Assembly: GCA_021730835.1 (NCBI GenBank)
Contig: JAKFYP010000025.1
Location: 1-8,907, forward strand
DNA length: 8,907 nt
Direction: 5' to 3'
Source: Alphaproteobacteria bacterium
GTDB lineage: Bacteria; Pseudomonadota; Alphaproteobacteria; Rickettsiales; UBA998
Shown here: piece by piece, positions 1 to 5,997 of the stretch
Position numbering within the stretch: the stretch's first letter is position 1
How the letters are laid out: the number at the start of each line of letters is the position of its first letter
The notes under the pieces: model-generated
Seen by the model: the letters and a program-made list of their open reading frames with translations, nothing else
The model's database searches: none
What the model was told of the DNA's origin: nothing
Translations under genes and position numbers: made by a program

Positions 1-1844
1 ACCGGCACTTTCAACTCGGAGTATTCGCGCACCTTGTAGTTGATCTTATTGGACGTAATATCGGCCTCAGCCCGGATACCGGCTTTTTTCAGCGCCGCCG
101 TCACCTCAAGCGCATAGGCGTCCTGCGCGTTGGTAATCGGCGCGACGACGACCTGCAAGGGAGCCAGCCAGAAGGGGAATTTCCCGGCATATTCCTCAAT
201 GAGAATCCCGATGAAACGCTCGAGCGACCCTAAAATAGCGCGATGCAGCATCACCGGGCGGTGTTTGGCCCCGTCCTCACCGATATAAGAGGCATCCAGC
301 CGCTCGGGCAATACGAAATCGAGTTGCAGCGTACCGCATTGCCAGCTTCGCCCAATTGAATCCTTCAGGTGGAATTCCAGTTTCGGGCCGTAAAACGCGC
401 CTTCATTCGGCTCAACGGTATATTCCAGACCGACTTCCTGCACGGCTTTCTCCAGTGCCGCCTCGGCCTTGTCCCATGTCTCATCCGACCCGGCGCGCAC
501 TTGGGGCCGTGTCGCCAGCCTGACACGCACTTCCCTGAAACCCAGTTCGTCATAGACTTCCTGCAACAACGTGCAAAACCGCTCGGTCTCAGCTAATATC
601 TGATCTTCCGTGCAGAAAATATGCGCATCATCCTGCACCATCGCCCGCACGCGCATCAGCCCGTGCAGCGCACCTGACGGCTCGTTGCGATGGCACGAGC
701 CAAACTCGGCCATGCGCAGCGGCAAATCACGGTAGGAACGCAAACCCTGATTGAATATCTGCACATGGCACGGGCAGTTCATCGGCTTGATGGCCAGCAC
801 CTCATCTTCACTCTCGCCCGCTACGGTAAACATATTCTCACGGAATTTCTCCCAGTGGCCGGAAGCTACCCACAAGGCGCGATCAACCAACACCGGCGTC
901 CTGACCTCAATATAACCCCCGGCGCGGATTTTACGGCGGACATATTCCTCAAGCTGGCGATAGAGCGTCCAGCCCTTGTCGTGCCAGAACACCTGACCTA
1001 TCGCCTCTTCCTGCATGTGGAACAGCCCGAGTTGCCTGCCCAGCCGCCGATGGTCGCGCTTCTCGGCTTCCTCCAGCATCGTCAGATGCGCCTTGAGTTC
1101 CTTCTCACCGGCAAACGCTACCCCGTAAATCCGTTGCAGCATCTTGTTGCGGGAATCGCCGCGCCAGTAGGCCCCCGCCAGCCGCGTCAGCCTGAAAGCG
1201 GGAGATATTTTGCCCATCTCGGGCACATGCGGGCCACGGCATAAGTCTATGAACGCATCCTCGCCCTCGCCCTGCCGGTAGAGCGAAATCCTGCCGCGCT
1301 CGGTGGTATCGTCCTCGGGCGCGTTTTCAATCAACTCGGCCTTATATTCTTCGCCGCGCCCCCGAAACATCGCTATCGCCTTGTCGCGGGGCCACATCTC
1401 GCGGCGCACGGGCAACCCCCGCCCGATAATCTCCTTCATCTTCGCTTCGATGTTCGGCAGATCGTCCGGCGTAATCTTGTAGTCAAGATCAATATCGTAA
1501 TAAAACCCGTGCTCAATCGTCGGGCCAATCGCCAGCTTCGCCTCAGGCCACAGCTCCTTGACCGCCCGCGCCAACGCCTGCGCCGTCGTGGTATGGCGCA
1601 TGATGTCGAGGCCCTCTTCGTCACGCACGGTCAGCAGGCTGACACGGGCGTTTTCGGTAATCTCATGGGAAAGATCGCGCTGCGTGCCATCCACCTTCAT
1701 GGCCAGCGCCGCCTTGGCCAGCCCGGCCCCGATACTCTCCGCGACGGCGAATCCGGTCACCGGCGCGGGGTATTCACGGGCGCTGCCGTCGGGCAGGGTG
1801 ATCACCACAGGGGAGGCGCGATGCGATGCAGGTTCCGGGTTCAT
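1..1844 (-). CDS. thrS: Threonyl-tRNA synthetase (C-terminal end missing at window edge)
   Basis: Class II aminoacyl-tRNA synthetase that charges tRNA-Thr with threonine in the cytoplasm. The frame is open from ATG at 1844 to the window edge, giving 614 residues; comparison with E. coli ThrS (642 aa) suggests only about 30-50 C-terminal residues are lost. Order: TGS-like domain (about 12-75), N2 editing domain (about 80-245, with CRGPH at 202-206 and GAYWRGDS at 224-231), catalytic core, then the start of the anticodon-binding domain (about 563 on). Expected zinc ligands are Cys357 (MNCPCH), His408 (QDDAH) and His534 (VMLHRAILGS). CHRNEPSGALHGLMRVR (384-400) is the motif 2 region. Oddities: the editing HxxxH motif reads HTTTAQ (84-89), and the usual MNCPGH is MNCPCH. 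It lies 58 nt downstream of lptG on the same strand. No strong Shine-Dalgarno is seen; GGGA sits about 10 nt upstream of the ATG. The identity is certain; the editing defect is inferred. Confidence 0.97.
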   Translation of the reverse strand, partial: MNPEPASHRASPVVITLPDGSAREYPAPVTGFAVAESIGAGLAKAALAMKVDGTQRDLSHEITENARVSLLTVRDEEGLDIMRHTTTAQALARAVKELWPEAKLAIGPTIEHGFYYDIDLDYKITPDDLPNIEAKMKEIIGRGLPVRREMWPRDKAIAMFRGRGEEYKAELIENAPEDDTTERGRISLYRQGEGEDAFIDLCRGPHVPEMGKISPAFRLTRLAGAYWRGDSRNKMLQRIYGVAFAGEKELKAHLTMLEEAEKRDHRRLGRQLGLFHMQEEAIGQVFWHDKGWTLYRQLEEYVRRKIRAGGYIEVRTPVLVDRALWVASGHWEKFRENMFTVAGESEDEVLAIKPMNCPCHVQIFNQGLRSYRDLPLRMAEFGSCHRNEPSGALHGLMRVRAMVQDDAHIFCTEDQILAETERFCTLLQEVYDELGFREVRVRLATRPQVRAGSDETWDKAEAALEKAVQEVGLEYTVEPNEGAFYGPKLEFHLKDSIGRSWQCGTLQLDFVLPERLDASYIGEDGAKHRPVMLHRAILGSLERFIGILIEEYAGKFPFWLAPLQVVVAPITNAQDAYALEVTAALKKAGIRAEADITSNKINYKVREYSELKVP

Positions 1845-1854
1845 TCTATGTTAT

Positions 1855-1889
1855 CCCAAGTTTAAACACCTTTCTTTAGGCGTTTTGGG
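1855..1889 (-). promoter_or_regulatory. Possible hairpin just upstream of the thrS start
   Basis: Read as minus-strand RNA, positions 1889-1878 (CCCAAAACGCCU) can pair with 1871-1865 (AGGUGUU, one G-U pair) and then 1859-1855 (UUGGG), leaving a 6-nt loop (AAAGAA) and a 5-nt bulge on the 3' side. The pairing is better on this strand than on the other, because the G-U becomes an A-C mismatch there. No U run follows, so it is not a standard terminator. The 3' arm contains the only G-rich stretch (GGG) near the thrS ATG. It could act in translation only on transcripts reading through from lptG. No folding energy was computed. Confidence 0.25.
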
Positions 1890-1900
1890 TTGCGTGTCAA
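1873..1900 (-). promoter_or_regulatory. Candidate sigma70 promoter for thrS
   Basis: On the minus strand a perfect -35 TTGACA (1895-1900) begins just after the lptG stop codon. It is followed, after a 16-nt spacer, by a weak -10 TAAAGA (1873-1878, 3 of 6 matches). Transcription would start near 1866 and give a leader of about 22 nt. The consensus -35 is the main support; the poor -10 keeps confidence low. It overlaps the candidate hairpin at 1855-1889, so a transcript from here would carry only the 3' arm. Confidence 0.4.
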
Positions 1901-1902
1901 GA

Positions 1903-3024
1903 TTAACCGTCCTCCAGATGCAACAACAATGCCAGCCCGGCCATCATCACAATGGCCGGAGGCGCCCAGGCCGCCAGCAAAACCGGCAGGCTACCCGACG
2001 TGCCGAAGGCGTGAAACAGGCTGAGCAGGAAATTGAGCAAAAACCCGGTAATCAGCCCCCCGGCAACCATCCAGCCGGTTTTGCCGCGCCGGGGCTGGCG
2101 CAGCGAAAATACCGAGGCAATCAGCACCATACCCACCAGCAACAACGGAGTGGAAAGCGCCGCATGCCAGTAGATACGGTGGCGCAACGCCGAGAACCCG
2201 GCCTGCTCCAGCGTGCGGATGAATCCCGATAGCGCCCAGAAGGAAAGCGTGCGCGGCTCAGCGAAGCTATCCTGTATCTCGGTGATTTTCAGATCGGTCT
2301 TCAGGCGCAGATTATCGCGCCGCTCGGGCGCAAGGCCGGGCACGGAAACCATCGCATCGCTCAGTTGCCAGTAGCCAATGTCGAGCCTCGCGGCCTGCGC
2401 GTCAATTCGCCCGATAAACGCCCCGTCTTTTCCGTAAGCAAACAGGGTGACATCGGACATGGTGAAATCTTCCTGCTGGATATGGCTGGCATGCAGGATA
2501 TATTCAGCCACTTTTTTTCTGTGCAGCGTCGCGCCGGACTGATCCGCCTGCCGCAGCCACAGCCCTGAGGAGGAGACCGAAAACACGCTGGAATTGCCGG
2601 AGATATAGCGCGACTCCAGATGCTCATAGCGTGACAGCATGGCCGAGGATAACGGGTTGAATACCATGATGAGAAACGCGCCCAGCATCATCGCCACGCC
2701 GAGTACGGGAGCCAGAAACTGCCAGACCGAGATGCCCGAGGCGCGGGCGGCGGCAAGCTCCTGCGAGCGGGTTAGACGATGCAGCGCCACCATCCCGCCG
2801 ATCATGATAACGAAAGGAGCCAGCTCCTCGGTCATATGCGGCAGTTTAAGCAGCATCATTTCCAGCACGGCGGAGAATGGCACGTTTTCCTTGGACGCCG
2901 TGCGGCGCAGCAGTTCCACAAGGTCAATCAGCCCGGCGACGGCCAGCGCCAGCGCCAGCACCACCAGCGTGGCGGCCATGAACTGCCTTGCCATATAGCG
3001 CGAAAAGGAAACGGAAACGGACAT
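1903..3024 (-). CDS. lptG: LPS export ABC transporter permease LptG
   Basis: YjgP/YjgQ-family inner-membrane permease. In the Lpt machine LptG pairs with LptF and the LptB ATPase to extract lipopolysaccharide and pass it to periplasmic LptC/LptA. The 373-residue length fits the family (about 360). Visible architecture: three N-terminal hydrophobic helices (about 15-36, 62-82, 101-123), a polar periplasmic domain (about 125-255, the expected jellyroll) and three C-terminal helices (about 286-307, 317-337, 345-368). The cytoplasmic loop ELAAARASGIS (89-99) and the stretch SFWALSGFIRTLEQAGFSA (261-279) followed by RHR are typical of alphaproteobacterial LptG. The ATG at 3024 is preferred over Met11 because SRYMARQF matches the usual start of the family. 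There is no Shine-Dalgarno; a candidate -10 lies 6 nt before the ATG. lptF, often adjacent, is not in the window. LptF is the alternative, but LptG fits better. Confidence 0.92.
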   Translation of the reverse strand: MSVSVSFSRYMARQFMAATLVVLALALAVAGLIDLVELLRRTASKENVPFSAVLEMMLLKLPHMTEELAPFVIMIGGMVALHRLTRSQELAAARASGISVWQFLAPVLGVAMMLGAFLIMVFNPLSSAMLSRYEHLESRYISGNSSVFSVSSSGLWLRQADQSGATLHRKKVAEYILHASHIQQEDFTMSDVTLFAYGKDGAFIGRIDAQAARLDIGYWQLSDAMVSVPGLAPERRDNLRLKTDLKITEIQDSFAEPRTLSFWALSGFIRTLEQAGFSALRHRIYWHAALSTPLLLVGMVLIASVFSLRQPRRGKTGWMVAGGLITGFLLNFLLSLFHAFGTSGSLPVLLAAWAPPAIVMMAGLALLLHLEDG

Positions 3025-3030
3025 GCGCCA

Positions 3031-3059
3031 AGACTAGCGCACCGCAGGATCATTGCCAA
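3031..3059 (-). promoter_or_regulatory. Candidate promoter for lptG, predicts a leaderless mRNA
   Basis: The minus strand carries -35 TTGGCA (3054-3059, 5 of 6 matches), a 17-nt spacer and -10 TAGTCT (3031-3036; first, second and last bases match). The -10 ends 6 nt before the lptG ATG, so the expected start of transcription is the A of the ATG. The absence of any Shine-Dalgarno before this start fits leaderless translation. This is inferred from consensus matching only. Confidence 0.4.
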
Positions 3060-3092
3060 GGATATCCGTAAGGAGGGGGCGGGTCAGTCGAA

Positions 3093-3953
3093 TCAGACGG
3101 ACAACTCGGCCTTCCGAGTCGCACCAAGGCCCGCCACGGGGGAGAGATCGGACAGGCGTTCACGCGGCGTATGCTCAATGGCCCGCACGTTATTATCGGC
3201 CAGCGCCAGCCCCTCCGCCCTTACCGCCTGATGCGATTCCGGGCTGAGAGCCGCTACCATTTTTTCCTTGATCCCGTCAAACCATTCCACCAGCGCGCCC
3301 AGCATAGCGCTCAAGGAATATTTCGACGCCTGCTGTTGCTGCTGCCCCTCAGCCGCTTTCGTCGCCGCCTCCTGAGCCGCCTGCGCCTGTCCCTGCTGTG
3401 TCTCCAGCGCAATATCGTTGGCCATCATCTGGGAAGCCAGCGCCGTGGACGCAACCGCCGGAGCGGCCATCGCCGGTGCGTCGGATGCCATCGTCATTTC
3501 ATCATCGCCGGCGAAACCCATCGCCGCCGCGCCCGCGCCAAGCGCCGCCACACCGGCCAGTCCGCCGATGGCATTGGCAATCATTCTTTGTTCTTCGGCT
3601 ATCCGGTCATCGCGTTGCTTGGCTGTTTCATCCGGATGTGGATGGCTGCGCTGGATTTCCTGCGCTGCCAGTTGCTGCATGGAAGGCGGAATCTGGGCAA
3701 GAATTTCATCCGCTACCAGATTATTCTGCGCGCCCTGCATTACCTTGTTACGGATATCGGCCATCGCCATATCCATTTCTTCCGGAGAGAGTTGCGGGCC
3801 GGTATGCGAGTTGCGCTGGATAGCTTCCGCATCCAGTTGGCCCATATCCTTGGGCATGCTATCTCCGGTAAAGCCCGCCGGAGCCTCATAAGACGCCGCT
3901 GCCGCATGTTGCCCGCTACCCGGTGCTTCCGGTTCAAAAGGATTGATGGCCAT
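3093..3953 (-). CDS. Unrecognised Ala/Gln-rich protein with a glycine-zipper-like segment
   Basis: A 286-residue protein I do not recognise. What can be seen: a Pro/Gly/Ala-rich N-terminus without a signal peptide (1-35); a polar acidic part (36-125) with short amphipathic stretches such as LSPEEMDMAMADIRNKVMQ; a small-residue hydrophobic segment (about 125-147, core GGLAGVAALGAGAAAMG) that could be a glycine-zipper membrane or oligomerisation helix; an Ala/Met-rich linker; an Ala/Gln-rich, probably helical region ending in five glutamines (186-208); a short aromatic helix (about 211-236, with LVEWFDGIKEK); and a polar tail. The reading is supported by balanced protein composition, whereas opposite-strand frames give Arg-rich, low-quality sequence, and by a strong promoter just upstream. 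ATG 3953 has only a weak AGG about 10 nt upstream. It sits between argG and lptG on the same strand, 68 nt before lptG. A role in the envelope or in secretion is possible but unsupported. Confidence 0.8.
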   Translation of the reverse strand: MAINPFEPEAPGSGQHAAAASYEAPAGFTGDSMPKDMGQLDAEAIQRNSHTGPQLSPEEMDMAMADIRNKVMQGAQNNLVADEILAQIPPSMQQLAAQEIQRSHPHPDETAKQRDDRIAEEQRMIANAIGGLAGVAALGAGAAAMGFAGDDEMTMASDAPAMAAPAVASTALASQMMANDIALETQQGQAQAAQEAATKAAEGQQQQQASKYSLSAMLGALVEWFDGIKEKMVAALSPESHQAVRAEGLALADNNVRAIEHTPRERLSDLSPVAGLGATRKAELSV

Positions 3954-3998
3954 AATATTACTGCCTGAAAGAGTGATACTATAAGTGGACTACAGAGC

Positions 3999-4027
3999 AT
4001 TATAGCAGTATTTGGGGCGATACTCAA
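3999..4027 (-). promoter_or_regulatory. Strong sigma70-like promoter with extended -10 for the unrecognised gene
   Basis: On the minus strand a perfect TATAAT (3999-4004) is preceded by TGC, giving an extended -10. It lies 17 nt downstream of -35 TTGAGT (4022-4027, 4 of 6 matches). The expected start is near 3992, giving a leader of about 38 nt before the ATG at 3953. The surrounding gap (3954-4068) is clearly more AT-rich than the flanking genes. This is the best promoter match in the window. Confidence 0.7.
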
Positions 4028-4068
4028 TCAATTCTGCTACTAATACGGCCATTTCATTTTTTACTTCG

Positions 4069-5268
4069 CTACCGCCCTGCCAGCCGCAGACGCAGCGCAT
4101 TAAGCCGGATGAAGCCCTCGGCGTCACGCTGGTTGTAAACCGCATCCTCCTCAAAGGTGACATGGGCGGCGGAATAGAGCGAATACGGGGATTTTCTGCC
4201 CTCAACCATGACATTGCCCTTATAAAGCCGCAGCCGTACCGTACCGGTAACATGCTCCTGCGAAGCGTCAATTAAGGCCTGCAACATCCGGCGCTCAGGC
4301 GAAAACCAGTAGCCGTTATAGATCAGCGAGGCATAGCGCGGCATGAGGTCATCTTTCAAATGCGCCGCCTCGCGGTCGAGCGTGAGGGATTCCATCGCCC
4401 GGCGCGCCGCCAGCAGCACGGTTCCGCCGGGCGTTTCATAGACGCCCCGCGATTTCATGCCGACATAACGATTCTCCACCAGATCAAGCCGCCCTGCCCC
4501 GTGCGCTCCCGCCACCCCGTTGAGATGGGCAAGCAGGGTAGCGGGAGACATTTTTTTACCGTCCACGGCGACGGGATCCCCTTTCTCAAACTCAATTTCG
4601 ATGGTTTGCGGCGTATCGGGGGCTTTTTCAGGCGATACGGTGCGGCGAAACATTTCCTCATCCGGGGAAACCCACGGGTCTTCCAGCGCCTTGCCCTCAT
4701 AGGAGATATGCAGCAAATTGGCATCCATCGAATAAGGCGCTTCGCCGCGCTTGCCCCTCGGGATGGGAATCTGATGGGCCTCGGCGTATTCGATCAGTTT
4801 GGTGCGGGAATTCAGCTCCCATTCGCGCCACGGAGCGATAACCCGGATATCCGGCTGCAACCCGTAATAGCCCAACTCGAAGCGCACCTGATCGTTGCCC
4901 TTGCCGGTCGCCCCGTGCGAGACGGCATCGGCCCCGACCTCGCGGGCAATCTCAATCTGGCGTTTGGCGATCAGGGGCCGGGCAATCGAGGTTCCCAGCA
5001 GGTAGACTCCCTCATAGAGCGCATTGGCGCGAAACATCGGGAAAACATAATCGCGCACGAATTCCTCGCGCAAATCCTCGATGAAAATATCCTTCACCCC
5101 GAGCATTTCTGCCTTGGCGCGAGCCGGCTCCACCTCCTCGCCCTGCCCGATGTCAGCGGTAAACGTTACCACTTCGCAACCGTATGTATCCTGTAGCCAG
5201 CGCAGGATGACCGAGGTATCCAGCCCGCCGGAATAGGCCAGCACGACTTTTTTGATGTTCTTTGTCAT
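4069..5268 (-). CDS. argG: Argininosuccinate synthase
   Basis: Cytoplasmic enzyme of arginine synthesis: citrulline + aspartate + ATP give argininosuccinate + AMP + PPi. The 399-residue length matches the family. The N-terminal PP-loop AYSGGLDTS (11-19) binds ATP; YLLGTSIARP (89-98), HGATGKGNDQVRFE (118-131) and SMDANLLHISYEG (180-192) are conserved substrate- and ATP-binding stretches; GRLDLVENRYVGMKSRGVYE in the C-terminal half is the second family hallmark. The protein ends in RLRLAGR and a TAG stop. ATG 5268 places the PP-loop at the usual distance from the N-terminus; it has no clear Shine-Dalgarno. The next enzyme, argininosuccinate lyase (argH), is not in the window, so argG appears to stand alone. 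It is divergent from the thioredoxin-like gene and lies 115 nt upstream of the unrecognised gene, with no clear terminator between them. Confidence 0.98.
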   Translation of the reverse strand: MTKNIKKVVLAYSGGLDTSVILRWLQDTYGCEVVTFTADIGQGEEVEPARAKAEMLGVKDIFIEDLREEFVRDYVFPMFRANALYEGVYLLGTSIARPLIAKRQIEIAREVGADAVSHGATGKGNDQVRFELGYYGLQPDIRVIAPWREWELNSRTKLIEYAEAHQIPIPRGKRGEAPYSMDANLLHISYEGKALEDPWVSPDEEMFRRTVSPEKAPDTPQTIEIEFEKGDPVAVDGKKMSPATLLAHLNGVAGAHGAGRLDLVENRYVGMKSRGVYETPGGTVLLAARRAMESLTLDREAAHLKDDLMPRYASLIYNGYWFSPERRMLQALIDASQEHVTGTVRLRLYKGNVMVEGRKSPYSLYSAAHVTFEEDAVYNQRDAEGFIRLNALRLRLAGR

Positions 5269-5296
5269 GGTTTTTCTACGATTCAGTTACCGGCTT

Positions 5297-5325
5297 CTCA
5301 TAACCCAAGGATTGCATCCTGACAA
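5297..5325 (-). promoter_or_regulatory. Candidate sigma70 promoter for argG
   Basis: The minus strand shows -35 TTGTCA (5320-5325, 5 of 6), a 17-nt spacer and -10 TATGAG (5297-5302, 4 of 6). The start would be near 5290, leaving a leader of about 22 nt before the argG ATG. Its elements interleave with a weaker candidate promoter for the divergent gene. I saw no convincing ArgR-type palindrome in the gap. Confidence 0.55.
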
Positions 5326-5340
5326 CCACGAGGTTATTCT
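5312..5340 (+). promoter_or_regulatory. Weak candidate promoter for the thioredoxin-like gene, predicts a leaderless mRNA
   Basis: TTGCAT (5312-5317, TTG core only) is followed by a 17-nt spacer and TATTCT (5335-5340, 4 of 6). The -10 ends 6 nt before the ATG at 5347, so transcription would start at the start codon. The -35 falls inside the spacer of the argG promoter on the other strand, so both could hardly be occupied by RNA polymerase at once. Consensus matching is weak; the geometry is the main point of interest. Confidence 0.3.
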
Positions 5341-5346
5341 GGGAGG
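5341..5346 (+). promoter_or_regulatory. Shine-Dalgarno-like GGGAGG directly abutting the ATG
   Basis: GGGAGG touches the ATG at 5347 with no spacer, which is too close for normal anti-Shine-Dalgarno pairing. A second GAGG (5330-5333) lies 13 nt upstream, which is rather far. No other in-frame start lies between the upstream stop (5320-5322) and this ATG, and later starts would remove the membrane anchor. The start is therefore kept, but its ribosome binding is atypical. Confidence 0.4.
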
Positions 5347-5997
5347 ATGAAAAGCGGATGGAAGCGATTTGACCGGATTCTCAATATCACTCTGGTGATC
5401 TGCTTTGCACTGTGGGCCATCGGTTTTATCCTCGAGCAATCCGAAAAGGGCACGCTCAGCCTTGAAGAAGCGGCGCGGCGGGCATTTGAGTCGGTTGACG
5501 CTCCGGCGCTTGGCGGCCCCGGCCTGCACGCCGAACGCCTCAGTGCGCCGATGTTGCATAAATGGATACAGGAATCCGACCGCCCCGCCCTGTTTATGAT
5601 TTTTGCCTCCTGGTGTCCCTACTGCAAGCAGCTCATCCCCGATTTAATCGCCCTGCAAGCCGAGGAGCCGGAAAAATTCCGCCTCGCCGCCATGACCATC
5701 GACCATGAACGGCAAGCCATTGATACTTACCTTGCCAGCCAGCCAGCGCTTGCTTTCCCGGTTTATTTCTTCGAGCCGGAATACTACACCGAAATCGGCA
5801 AGTTCCTGCACAGCTTTGGCATGCGGTACACCGGGGGAGTACCCTATATGGTGCTATTTAGCAATGGCAAGCCGGTTCGGGAGTTCAACGGGGCGATTGA
5901 CAAGGAAACCCTGCGCGCCATGCTGCGCGAAGCCCACGCCCATCAATTGCAGGCGATGGAGAAAATCAGTTCGGATGCACGGTCGAAGACGCCGTAG
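5347..5997 (+). CDS. Membrane-anchored thioredoxin-fold protein (CPYC active site)
   Basis: A 216-residue protein with a short basic N-terminus (MKSGWKRFDR), one hydrophobic helix (about 11-29) and a thioredoxin-like domain. The active site is FASWCPYCKQLIPDL (86-100), with redox cysteines Cys90 and Cys93. GGVPYMVLFSNGKPV (163-177) supplies the expected cis-proline (Pro166) and the following beta strand. Positive residues before the helix suggest that the domain faces the periplasm, in the manner of TlpA/ResA/CcmG-type anchored oxidoreductases. CPYC is usual in glutaredoxins and some thioredoxins, so the reaction (reducing, oxidising or isomerising disulfides) cannot be decided from sequence. 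No cytochrome c maturation or Dsb genes lie nearby to suggest a partner. Its 3' end overlaps the convergent transporter gene by 32 bp. Confidence 0.88.
   Translation: MKSGWKRFDRILNITLVICFALWAIGFILEQSEKGTLSLEEAARRAFESVDAPALGGPGLHAERLSAPMLHKWIQESDRPALFMIFASWCPYCKQLIPDLIALQAEEPEKFRLAAMTIDHERQAIDTYLASQPALAFPVYFFEPEYYTEIGKFLHSFGMRYTGGVPYMVLFSNGKPVREFNGAIDKETLRAMLREAHAHQLQAMEKISSDARSKTP

Noticed and set aside
690..1244. A 184-codon plus-strand open frame inside thrS
   Set aside because: It is antisense to conserved ThrS catalytic and editing sequence; long antisense frames are common in GC-rich genes.
3328..3347. CTG/TTG trinucleotide run
   Set aside because: It encodes the five-glutamine tract of the unrecognised protein in mixed CAG/CAA codons; too short to call a microsatellite.
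3171..3968. A 265-codon plus-strand open frame opposite the unrecognised gene
   Set aside because: Its translation is rich in Arg, His and Leu runs, as expected of the antisense of an Ala/Gln-rich gene, and it has no promoter or Shine-Dalgarno. The minus-strand reading has normal protein composition.
3973..4024. Direct repeat GTGATACT / GCGATACT (3973-3980 and 4017-4024) flanking the -10 of the unrecognised gene
   Set aside because: Only eight bases with one mismatch, with no symmetry or known operator; too weak to call a regulator site.
3990..4052. A 20-codon minus-strand ORF (starting MAVLVAELIEYRP) between argG and the unrecognised gene
   Set aside because: It covers the strong promoter at 3999-4027, has no good Shine-Dalgarno and is short enough to occur by chance. 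An argG-linked small peptide cannot be excluded but has no support.
4360..5196. A 278-codon plus-strand open frame inside argG
   Set aside because: It is fully antisense to the unmistakable argG coding sequence and resembles no protein I know.
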